From positions 9,892,993 through 9,956,992 of the forward strand of contig OZ007510.1 in the NCBI GenBank assembly GCA_963931865.1: 64,000 nt of DNA. The letters run 5' to 3'. Each line of letters begins with the position of its first letter. Position 1 is the stretch's first letter. This document shows, in pieces, positions 46,337 to 56,556 of the stretch. The stretch is from Axinella damicornis (taxonomy: Eukaryota; Porifera; Demospongiae; Axinellida; Axinellidae). The notes beneath the pieces are model-generated. The model did no database searches and was not told the origin of the DNA. It was given only the letters and a program-made list of their open reading frames with translations. A program made the translations under genes and the position numbers.

Positions 46337-49300
46337 ATGGCGAATGTCCTTGACAGATCCCTTGACGAGATTATTCAAGCGAAGAGAAGCTCCCGAGGTC
46401 GTGGTGGGAGAGGTCGGGGGAGAGGCCGAGGAGGGAGAGGAGCGCAAGGAGGCAGGGGAAGAGGAGGAGGAGGATATGGAAGAAGAGGAAGAGGCTCGAA
46501 TGCCTACAGCTTCACTCGAGTTGGTGGCCATTTTTTTGCTCACTATCCTACATAGCTACTTCTCACTACACTTGCACACATACCACACCGTGGTCAGTGC
46601 TATGGTGCCATTTCAAATTTGGCAGTTCATGCAAGCACTCCTAGTTATGGATTTGCCGTTCTCAGTTTTGGTGCCAAAGCATGGCAGTAATTGAAATGGG
46701 GTTTGATGGTTTCTTAACCATCTCGAGTTGGACGTTGCACAGAAATTGCAACACATACCCCATTAGAATTTGTTGTGTGATATGCCATGCCACCTGTGTG
46801 AAATATTTCTGGCACCTATAGTAGCTGCCAGCTCTCTCCTTCAAGGAACTTTTTCCTCACAACGGAAAAGTAGCCATACTAGAGGTGTGCATTTTACCAC
46901 AAATAGTGCCTAGAAAAGGAGGAAACCACTGATGGTGTCGGAAATAGAGATGATATGCTGAATCCAGTGCAATCCACCTTTAGCCGAGTCATCCCTCCTA
47001 CCCTTCTAATGCCAGCTGGAATTTCTGTCCTGACCACAGCCACAACAAATGCCAGACAAATGGGAGCACGATAAATATCAAAATGGTGGTACTGCTGTGA
47101 CGACGACCTTTCGATCAGGTGGCGGCGGTCGGGGAACAAAGCTCCTCATCTCAAATTTGGACTATGGCGTTTCGGACTCTGATGTGAAGGTTAGTGGTAT
47201 GTAAGGTCACTCTTCCCTGTTCTGTTACACTAACGTGTTTGTAATCAAGACTGATTCTGTATATCTTCGAACACGCATGTTTCGTCTCTGACGTTTGCAG
47301 GATTTAGCAGGGCAGATCACATTTCAGCGTGTACTCGCATACTTTATTGCTGCTGCATGCGATAAGCACATGCGCCTATTAACCAGTCTCTACGGTATGT
47401 GAGAAAGTGCTTTCTCGCTGCTTTTCGATGACACAGATTTAGATTGTGTTACCGACTGTTTAGAAATACAGATTCCCAGGTTTTTCTAGGAATTGATCAC
47501 GCATACGCCAGTGTATACCTGGCCGCTTTCTCTCCTCCTACATGACCTTGGAACGAGGCTAGACCCTGACCTGATGGAGAGGAGAGCAGTTTATGTCATG
47601 CTCCTTGAGAGAGCTGTCCGCTGAGTGTAATAGACATCACTCTTGAATAGTACCCCAACATAAAAAAATCGCATTGTAAGGATTTTATAGTAGCAGTGGC
47701 ATCTGATCCAGTATTTAGTGATTAGGATGCAGTCCACGTGCATTGTACTTCAGCACATTGAACGAAGGCAGCATGAAAAATGAATGTATGTTACTAGGTA
47801 ACGTACCACATGTTGCTGATGTGCGTCGGAGTCCACATGCTTGAACACACATAACAAGTGCAAGGTTGCCCACCTCAGTGAAAACCAGCATCCCGCATTT
47901 TGAAAAGTCAAGTTAGCATTGGGTAATCGTATCAGCTTCTTTAGACTGTGGCACAGAGCAAATTTCATAGTGATCAGTCATCCGTTTGCTGGGCTACAGT
48001 CTACAACACACGCTTGAATATGTTTCCATGTGAACGCAATTTTGATGTTGCTACAGTGGGTCAATATTTTCTGTATTGCGTGTCTTCCTTTCTGGGTACC
48101 TGAGCATGTTTAGTACATAGCTCCACCAAGCTAGCCACAATCCTTCTTGCAACTCGTCTGGATGGATGAAACTACAGTGCAGCATGAAATGGCACCATTT
48201 GCTGTAAATAGTGCCTTCTGTGTGTGTAGCAATGCATTCCATATACTACATATACTAATTGCATGCATCCAAGTATAGCATGGGTTTGGGTGTTAGCGTT
48301 CCTGAGGGCCAGGCCATCCTTAAGCTTGCTGGTTAGCTGTTTTGTGGGCATCTCTGCTTGCTGGATAGCTGTTTCTGTTCTCAATCAGCATGCTCCTCCG
48401 TGTTACAACTGGCTAGTGTGACCAACTGCTTACTGTGTACTGACTATCACTGGCCAAGGTTGCACTCTCCGATGTCATTTTGATTGCATGCCAACTCGCA
48501 ATCATACCTGATATAATCCTTGGGTGTCCTGCTCAGCAAAAATAATCTTAGCAATTAGATCTTGGACTTTGACTTTGGCATGAAATTTTATCTGCGATCA
48601 CAGTTTGTTAAAATCTCCAGGCATACCTGCTGTCATTCTACACACATTGTATGTACAGACACACATGAAAACATGAAAGTCAATCTTAGAACAAGCCTAG
48701 CCTTGTTCCCAGGCCCCACACCTGGGAACGAGATGGTACCGTCACCTGACCGTGTTGTGTACTCCCGTTGCCAGGAGCTTTTCTCCGAGTTTGGTGACCT
48801 GCTGAAGGCTGAGGTGCACTACGACAAGAGTGGACGCTCCCTGGGAACAGCGAATGTCATCTACTCCAGGAATGTTGATGCTATGAAGGCTGTGAAGCAG
48901 TACAACGGAGTCCCTTTGGATGGTAAGTGTGGGTGTGATGTCATTGTTAGTGCCTGCCTACAGACATGCTTCCTACTTACCACATTTCGTTGTGGCTGTT
49001 GGAAACTGTGAAGTAAAGCTGAAACACCCTTCCTCAGCCGAAGCTTCCCCCCACCCCCTGGGGATCGGAGAGCCTTCAAACATTCTTTTCCTGGCCCTCC
49101 GGAGTCTGGAGAGCATAGAAACGCTTTGCCATGCTGAGTTCTCACCCCTTGTCGCAAACAAAGTAGTGTTCATAAAGGGCTCCAACGTGTTTCTTTGAAG
49201 ATTCACGGAAGAGTACCCACTGCCCTTTGATGCTCGACATACACTAACATGTCATATCTGTTCTGGTGCCTCTCAGGTCGCCCAATGTCAGTGCAGGTAA

Positions 49301-52300
49301 TCAGCACAGGTGCAGGAGCTCAGCAGAGTGTTGGTGGTGCCAGACAGCGCCTTGGAGCTAAGCCATCTGGGTGAGTTGTTGATCCTCCTCAAAGATAATG
49401 GGTTTACAAGGAGCCGCAATGGCTACTGCTAACTTTGTAAGGCCACTACAATCTGATACCTCTTTTTTGTTTGGCCAGCTCTTTCTGTTTGAGGAAGGAA
49501 CCTACATGGTAACTAAGGGATTAATCTGTTGGTGTCATCAACCGCATGATATACAGTAGTCTTGCCTGATACTGTATAGCGGGTTATTTTCGTGGGTGGA
49601 AATTTTCGTGAAATGCTGGATATGGTTGTCAGAGTTAATTTTCGTGGTTCTAATTTTCTGTGCACCCGTGTTCGCGTTATTGTCGCGGATGATGTAATAT
49701 GAAAATTAGTACATGTAGTTTGATGGCCGAACGACATTGCGCTTCACTATATAGCGTGAGTGCGATGCTACTTCGTCTGTAAAAAGACGTGGGAGGCCAG
49801 TGTTGGAGAAGAACTAACATGCTAACGCGAGAATGGCAACCGATTTGCTGTAGCGAGAGTTACTGGGTCACTTGGGTCCACGATAAAATTTCGTAGGTGA
49901 CTTCTTGATGAGTCATGAGAATAATGAAAATTGGCACCCCACGAAATTAACCCACTATACGGTAGTCATGTGACTGGTTCGTATTATGTAACCCTGTCAA
50001 AGGCTGTCATCAAGCTAGCCATGGCAGAAAGTGAGAGGAATGTACTGCAGGATGCTAAAACTGGTCTCCAGCAAGCCAGCTACCATAAACTCTACATAAT
50101 GCATACAGCAACCACTTGTTTGGGATGGTGAGCTTTGATGTAAGATCCAAAGACTTTGTCGTCCTCCAACAAATTGGCCATCACGTCTTTTGTCAAAGCT
50201 TGGGTTTGTCATCTTGGCAAGCATGTAGTGTTCCTTGTGTCTTTGACATAGCTGAACCTGAACTGATTTGATTGACACTAGTGAATTCTGCGCATGCACT
50301 AAACAAATGATGCCACGTGTCAGGAAGCAGGCATGTGCTTATTAACTCGGCAGAGTTTGTCGGGCTGTAGGTATCAAGTAGAACAATTGGCACTGTTTCA
50401 AATTGCTGGTAATAATCTCTCCTCCCACCTTCTGGATCTCCCGAGCCTTCCCCCTCTGTTTGCATTCTTTGAAGACTGGAAGTGGAAGCGGCCTCAGCCT
50501 GGAAATGTTTGGAGAAAACGTTGGGTAACCCAGTTCACCGCAACCGCTAACACAGCATCTAAATGTGACTTGCTGGCCTGAGAAGAACAAGATAGGCACG
50601 TAAGAAGATGAACAAGTTATGCGGTGGAGTCCATGGCGAACGGTAGCTGACATACCATGTTTGGCAGCTCGTTCTGGCATCTGTGCCTTGGTCTGCTTGT
50701 AGATCAGCGTAGGGCTCGTACCCCTTGCCCTGCTGGATAGATAATAAAGCATACCTAGTACCTGTTTCGTTAACTTTCATCCCCTTGTTGGCAGCCATGA
50801 TGGTCGAAAGAGGTACAGCCGTTGATAGTGGACCATCTGGCTTTGGTAAAGCGGAACCCATGCACTGGAAATAATCAAACAAGGCCATGATCTGGAAATA
50901 ATCAAACAAGGCCATGATCTGGAAATAATCAAACAAGGCCATGATCAGTACTCGGTAGAGACAATCTTCACTGTGTCCAGAACTGATTTTATTCAAAAAC
51001 AAAACGTTCTCAAATCTCCACAGTAATGCAAAATTCACGGAAGTTTTCTCCCACGAACAAAACCTGCTATACAACATGCACCTAGTAATGCGATGTGCCT
51101 AATAGCCAGAGGTTATGAAATTGGAAGCTGTAGATGCCTCTATTGAAGAAGGTACGGACATCTTCACTCCACTAGCCCCAAAGCAGTCTTTCTAAGTGTC
51201 CCACACATCCCAATTGTGATTTCTGTACCTGATTTGGTAGTGTGTGCTCTCAGTTGAGTAATGACATGGCTTGTACTGTCTTGGCATTGGATATATATAT
51301 TGTCTGCAGGTTTGGCCAGGGACAGAGTCGTGGAGGCAGCTGGCGAGGCAGTTGGCGAGGTACTACGCGAGGTACTCCACGTGGCAGAGGAAGAGGGAGG
51401 GGCAGGGGGAGGGGACGTGGCAGAGGTGGATGGTCAAAAGAACCTGTCCCCACAGCTGAACAACTGGATGCTGACCTAGATGCCTATAAGGATGTAAGTG
51501 CTGGAGAACCAGTATGGATTATAGATGTTTCACTAATGGTGTGCATCTATTAGGTAATAGGATGGATGGTGATGAGGTAATAGCAAGAATACTTATCCTG
51601 AAATAGCACAAAGCGTAGTAGAGTTTTATTTCATATTCGTATAAATTGTGCATGACCACATCTGTGCCTACATAGCTTCTTGGGGTGGTTTCCAGTCTAC
51701 CAGTTCTCAATACAGAAACAGAACCTTACCAAGTACGTAACTGCTGACAGATGACGACAACCCTTCAGTTCCAAGCTTCTGCAGTGTTGAGATCCATTTG
51801 CTGGCTCTTATGAACTCTCGCAGTAGTTGCTATGCAGATTGCTGCCACAATTCAGGCAAAACAGACGAGTCAATTGCCAATGTCGTCCAGTTTAGTTGGT
51901 TACCAAGTCCACGCCTAGCAGTCAGATTAATAGTTACACTCCTGGTAGGGGAAAAATTGTGCAGCGTAAATAATCTAAATAATGTTTGAGTACTTGGGCT
52001 TGGCCTACAGAAGTTCTGACTACACTGCTGTGATCGCTTTCATGCCCTGACGTGAATGTGAAAAGTTGGTGCTGAAACTCACCTTGGTGGTGGAGATATG
52101 AGCGCTTTTGTCTCGCCGTGGCCGCCATTGCTCGAGCGCTCTCTTCGACTTCCGGTGACAGTACCATTCTTAGGAACGGCACACGAAGATTCTGACCACA
52201 CGGCCGTGATCGCTGTCGTTCACTGACGCTTGCATGCCATAACTCACCGTGCTGGCTAAGTTGTGAGTGCTGTAATAATGTCTTGTCTTCCTTTTGGTCG

Positions 52301-52758
52301 CCATTGCTCGCGATCGACTGAGCCACGTGGCATGTGCGTTAATTAGAACGAATTGCAATAATTAGCTTCGCTACGCGAGGCAACCGCGGCGTTGCAACGG
52401 CTACCAGGAGTGCGGTTGCCCCTCGTTGAAACTGAAGAAAATGGACAAATCAGCTTACCCACAGTGATGTGATCTATAGACTGCTTTAGTTCAATGCAAG
52501 CGACATGTTTATGTGACGGCAACATCATGGTAGTGCTGCACTGGCAAGTCTGTGTTGTGACATTTGGGACATTATCATCCTCAGATATTCTGATTAGAAG
52601 AGCATAGGACCCCCGGCGTTCTGCCATCTGCTGGTCCAATTAAGCTCTAAGTACAGTGTGTGTGTGTTAGAAGACTAAGTATTTGCATTTCTGAACATTT
52701 GTGATGGTATGCATATTTTTATCCCTCTCTCCAGTCTACTGATGCCATGGAGTCCTGA
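46337..52758 (+). CDS. ALYREF: ALYREF/THOC4-like mRNA export adaptor (complete, 6 exons)
   Basis: Exons: 46337-46519, 47040-47189, 48775-48922, 49277-49370, 51310-51493, 52735-52758. They join in phase to 783 nt, 260 aa (human about 257). The N-terminus [17 protein letters not shown] is the UAP56-binding motif, followed by an Arg-Gly-rich stretch, the conserved [10 protein letters not shown] linker, and one RRM ([45 protein letters not shown]). A second RGG region ([16 protein letters not shown]) precedes the C-terminal UAP56-binding motif [11 protein letters not shown] and the 24-bp last exon ending AMES. In the TREX complex this family hands spliced mRNA to the NXF1 exporter (known family role). 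The first donor (CGA|GTTGGT) is weak, but phase and the protein match support it. ATG context is AAAATGG. Confidence 0.95.
50868..50945. repeat. 27-bp tandem repeat, 3 copies
   Basis: CTGGAAATAATCAAACAAGG plus CCATGAT, in the ALYREF-like intron between 49370 and 51310. Confidence 0.93.
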
Positions 52759-53341
52759 ATACACAGGGTCCGTAGTGAACTCGAACTATTATACAGCTCA
52801 CCTTGTTTCTTAACTCTTGTTTTGATGTACTGTAGCACCTCAACACTTTCCCTTGTATCCAAGTGGCCGAGCTCTTTACTTTCAATTTGTGTACGTTGAC
52901 AGTGCACTGAAAACTACTATCAACCTTTTGACACGCTTTCTTTGTTATTTCTAAATAATGCACATCCACTTATGGTGTGCAATAATTAGGTTCATGGCTC
53001 ATGCTCAACGGTTGGGGAAGTTGTGCAGGTATTGCAGAGGTTTGCTACCTCGCAGCAGAAGGTAGGTACAGGTAGATCCCTGCTAGGTACATTGTGCACA
53101 ACTACAGATAACACCCTGTCGAAAACTAAAATTTATCTATCTATTTTCATTCATCCACATTCAGCATTGTAATGGTGGCAAGGAAGGGTCATGATTAGCC
53201 TTCTTAGCCATCTCCAGTATGTGAATACGGAGGTGGAAGGCCTGGAAGATGATGCCTCCCGGAGATCTGGTGACCAGATCTCCCTCTCTGTATTTACAAA
53301 CAGTGAAAGACTGGAAGTGGGAGTGGTCTGGGAACAAGGCC

Positions 53342-53439
53342 TAGTCTCGACCCCAGACCCAAACCAACCCCAGCGCAGATTGCGCATGATGCTGGAAGCG
53401 ATCCGCGCTGGGGTTGGTTTGGGTCTGGGAATGAGGCTA
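53342..53439. mobile_element. TAGTCTCG foldback element, 98 bp
   Basis: TAGTCTCGACCCCAGACCC ... GGGTCTGGGAATGAGGCTA with long inner pairing (CAAACCAACCCCAGCGC / GCGCTGGGGTTGGTTTG). The 9-bp flanks (AACAAGGCC, GGTCATGCC) are poorly matched, so the insertion may be old. Confidence 0.75.
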
Positions 53440-53727
53440 GGTCATGCCATGATGTGGCCAAGTGTTAGTCCTGTTGGGCTAAACAAACTACAATCGCGTA
53501 TCATAGTTTAGCCACTTCGCATGTGAGTGGTACTCACAGTGTTGCAAAACTTTCAGTGAATCTTGCAGTTGATCATCAAGTGGGCAAAAGAGATGGCCTG
53601 CTCCACTGAGGCTGTTTTCCAATGTAGGGATGTGTCAGGGGTCTCTCATCCTCTTCTTCATAAGCGAAATCCCCATTTTGGCAATTCCTGCTTGTAACTT
53701 TGGGGTGTGACACACGGTTCATGACTT

Positions 53728-53758
<31 letters not shown>

Positions 53759-54046
53759 CATGTGCACATGGTTTAATTTGTATTCCATAGTATGGTGACG
53801 ATGATGCCACAGTGTAGTGGACAACGATATACAAGAAATGTGCGGGATAGTAATGGCTCTAGTTCTGACGTTTGCCGGGTTCAATCGCTCTATTGACTTC
53901 TTACCTGAGTGTGGTAGACAGTGAAACTGCATGGTCACATACATAACTGCTCAGTAGTAGACCTTGGCGAATTATGCTGGAGCATAATAGTAGAGCGGAA
54001 GCATAAGAGCATAATTATTATGCTTGAATAATGAAGAGCTGTTTAA

Positions 54047-54649
54047 CCCTTTAAGCCCCATTGACGTCTATAGGCGTCATTTAGACCCTATGCACTTGTA
54101 GGGCTTCTCGCCAGTCCAAAAAGAGACCAAAAAGTCTTCAGAGGGCCTAGGGACGACTTTAAGGCCCGAACTCAAAAAATTTGGTCAGATTTCGGCGCGC
54201 CTCCCCCACTAAACGTACAAGCGGGGGGGTTTCGAAGGGGGGGCGGCAGCCCCCCCTTCGGGCTGTCGCGGGCGTTTTTTGATTTTAATGAGATTCATTG
54301 ACCCGAGAATTTTTGATTCTAATGATATTCATAGACCCCACCCAGGGCCTCAAGAAAACCTGCAAATTGGTGGTGTAAGGTGTGCCATCAGTCAGATCTG
54401 GCCCAAGTTTAGGGAAATGCTGGGCGAAAATCCGGCTGACATCCACCTTTGACCTCCGATTGCTGGCCTTGTGGGGGGTCATGAATATCATTAACGGTAT
54501 TGCCAGAGGGGTCTCTCCATGTGTGCGGGCCCCACCAAGTTTGGCCGCTGAGGAGCGAATGCTGTGGGAGAGGAGTACCTACGAAAGTGGTGTGCGCTGA
54601 ATGCATGAAAATGTGTTGTCTTGGTGGGAAGAATTCGGTGGTTAAAGGG
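54047..54649 (+). mobile_element. TTAA-flanked piggyBac-like element, array copy 1
   Basis: TTAA (54043-54046) then CCCTTTAAGCCCC ... GGTGGTTAAAGGG then TTAA (54650-54653). 603 bp; one extra A in an A-run compared with copies 2 and 3. No transposase; short frames of 61-87 codons within are not conserved genes. Confidence 0.82.
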
Positions 54650-54771
54650 TTAATATGTGCATGGAGGATCAATGAATCTCATTAAAAATCGGCAAACCAT
54701 CCCAAACTGGCACACAGTGCAAGTCTAGGCCGTTTTCAGGGCCCATTCTCACCAACTATGAATCTCATTAA

Positions 54772-55373
54772 CCCTTTAAGCCCCATTGACGTCTATAGGC
54801 GTCATTTAGACCCTATGCACTTGTAGGGCTTCTCGCCAGTCCAAAAAGAGACCAAAAAGTCTTCAGAGGGCCTAGGGACGACTTTAAGGCCCGAACTCAA
54901 AAATTTGGTCAGATTTCGGCGCGCCTCCCCCACTAAACGTACAAGCGGGGGGGTTTCGAAGGGGGGGCGGCAGCCCCCCCTTCGGGCTGTCGCGGGCGTT
55001 TTTTGATTTTAATGAGATTCATTGACCCGAGAATTTTTGATTCTAATGATATTCATAGACCCCACCCAGGGCCTCAAGAAAACCTGCAAATTGGTGGTGT
55101 AAGGTGTGCCATCAGTCAGATCTGGCCCAAGTTTAGGGAAATGCTGGGCGAAAATCCGGCTGACATCCACCTTTGACCTCCGATTGCTGGCCTTGTGGGG
55201 GGTCATGAATATCATTAACGGTATTGCCAGAGGGGTCTCTCCATGTGTGCGGGCCCCACCAAGTTTGGCCGCTGAGGAGCGAATGCTGTGGGAGAGGAGT
55301 ACCTACGAAAGTGGTGTGCGCTGAATGCATGAAAATGTGTTGTCTTGGTGGGAAGAATTCGGTGGTTAAAGGG
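54772..55373 (+). mobile_element. TTAA-flanked piggyBac-like element, array copy 2
   Basis: 602 bp, essentially identical to copies 1 and 3. TTAA at 54768-54771 and 55374-55377. Separated from copy 1 by a spacer of about 115 bp that is itself repeated. Confidence 0.82.
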
Positions 55374-55495
55374 TTAATATGTGCATGGAGGATCAATGAA
55401 TCTCATTAAAAATCGGCAAACCATCCCAAACTGGCACACAGTGCAAGTCTAGGCCGTTTTCAGGGCCCATTCTCACCAACTATGAATCTCATTAA

Positions 55496-56097
55496 CCCTT
55501 TAAGCCCCATTGACGTCTATAGGCGTCATTTAGACCCTATGCACTTGTAGGGCTTCTCGCCAGTCCAAAAAGAGACCAAAAAGTCTTCAGAGGGCCTAGG
55601 GACGACTTTAAGGCCCGAACTCAAAAATTTGGTCAGATTTCGGCGCGCCTCCCCCACTAAACGTACAAGCGGGGGGGTTTCGAAGGGGGGGCGGCAGCCC
55701 CCCCTTCGGGCTGTCGCGGGCGTTTTTTGATTTTAATGAGATTCATTGACCCGAGAATTTTTGATTCTAATGATATTCATAGACCCCACCCAGGGCCTCA
55801 AGAAAACCTGCAAATTGGTGGTGTAAGGTGTGCCATCAGTCAGATCTGGCCCAAGTTTAGGGAAATGCTGGGCGAAAATCCGGCTGACATCCACCTTTGA
55901 CCTCCGATTGCTGGCCTTGTGGGGGGTCATGAATATCATTAACGGTATTGCCAGAGGGGTCTCTCCATGTGTGCGGGCCCCACCAAGTTTGGCCGCTGAG
56001 GAGCGAATGCTGTGGGAGAGGAGTACCTACGAAAGTGGTGTGCGCTGAATGCATGAAAATGTGTTGTCTTGGTGGGAAGAATTCGGTGGTTAAAGGG
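55496..56097 (+). mobile_element. TTAA-flanked piggyBac-like element, array copy 3
   Basis: 602 bp; TTAA at 55492-55495 and 56098-56101. The array has period 724-725 bp and order element-spacer-element-spacer-element, with no spacer after copy 3. Confidence 0.82.
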
Positions 56098-56398
56098 TTA
56101 AGGGCATAATAATGGAAAGGTCTGTTTATGTGTCAGCTAGAACCTAAGGCTGACTATTTCTGGTACTGGCCTAGGGCAGTGCAATGACCTTTGCATTGTA
56201 ATAGTGTAATGTGATTTTGTCCTGCACGCCCTGGACTTGAGGCTTGCTCAGCCACATATAAGGGGACATGTTATCTCTCTCGTAATTATTGTGCACTCCT
56301 GCGTCCAAACAATGAGCTATCATGGTGTCACGGTGCATTTCCTAACTTGCAAACCCGTAAGGAAATCTGTTCTGGAAACTGTGCAACTCAATGACAGG

Positions 56399-56505
56399 TG
56401 GACAGGTCATGTTCCCACAAGAAAATGGCCTGTCCTCAGTTGCCGCGCAGATTTCAGAATAATATTGAGGACAGGTCATTTTCTTGTGGAAGCATGACCT
56501 GTCCA
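56399..56505. repeat. 107-bp foldback just upstream of MRPL12
   Basis: TGGACAGGTCATGTTCCCAC ... with AAGAAAATGGCCTGTCCTCA pairs with TGAGGACAGGTCATTTTCTT and GTGGAAGCATGACCTGTCCA; central loop of about 28 bp. It ends about 50 bp before the chosen MRPL12 start codon. Confidence 0.85.
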
Positions 56506-56556
56506 CTCAGTGTCCACTTGTCCTTGGTAGGAAATACTTTTTTGTTAGGGTTTCTC

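Larger units (their letters stand above)
52759..56556. other. Intergenic region ALYREF-like / MRPL12
   Basis: About 3.8 kb without a supported gene. It holds the ALYREF-like 3' UTR, a TAGTCTCG-type foldback at 53342-53439, a G-run at about 53731-53758, the tandem TTAA-element array (54047-56097) and a foldback just before MRPL12 (56399-56505). Confidence 0.65.

Noticed and set aside
50333..51077. Overlapping frames of 82-172 codons in the ALYREF intron
   Set aside because: Partly built on a 27-bp tandem repeat; the flanking ALYREF exons join in phase without them.
54285..56054. Identical 68-, 72- and 87-codon frames repeated three times, also near 19.1-19.5 kb
   Set aside because: They recur because the host element recurs; no transposase or other domain motifs, and overlapping frames on both strands are equally open.
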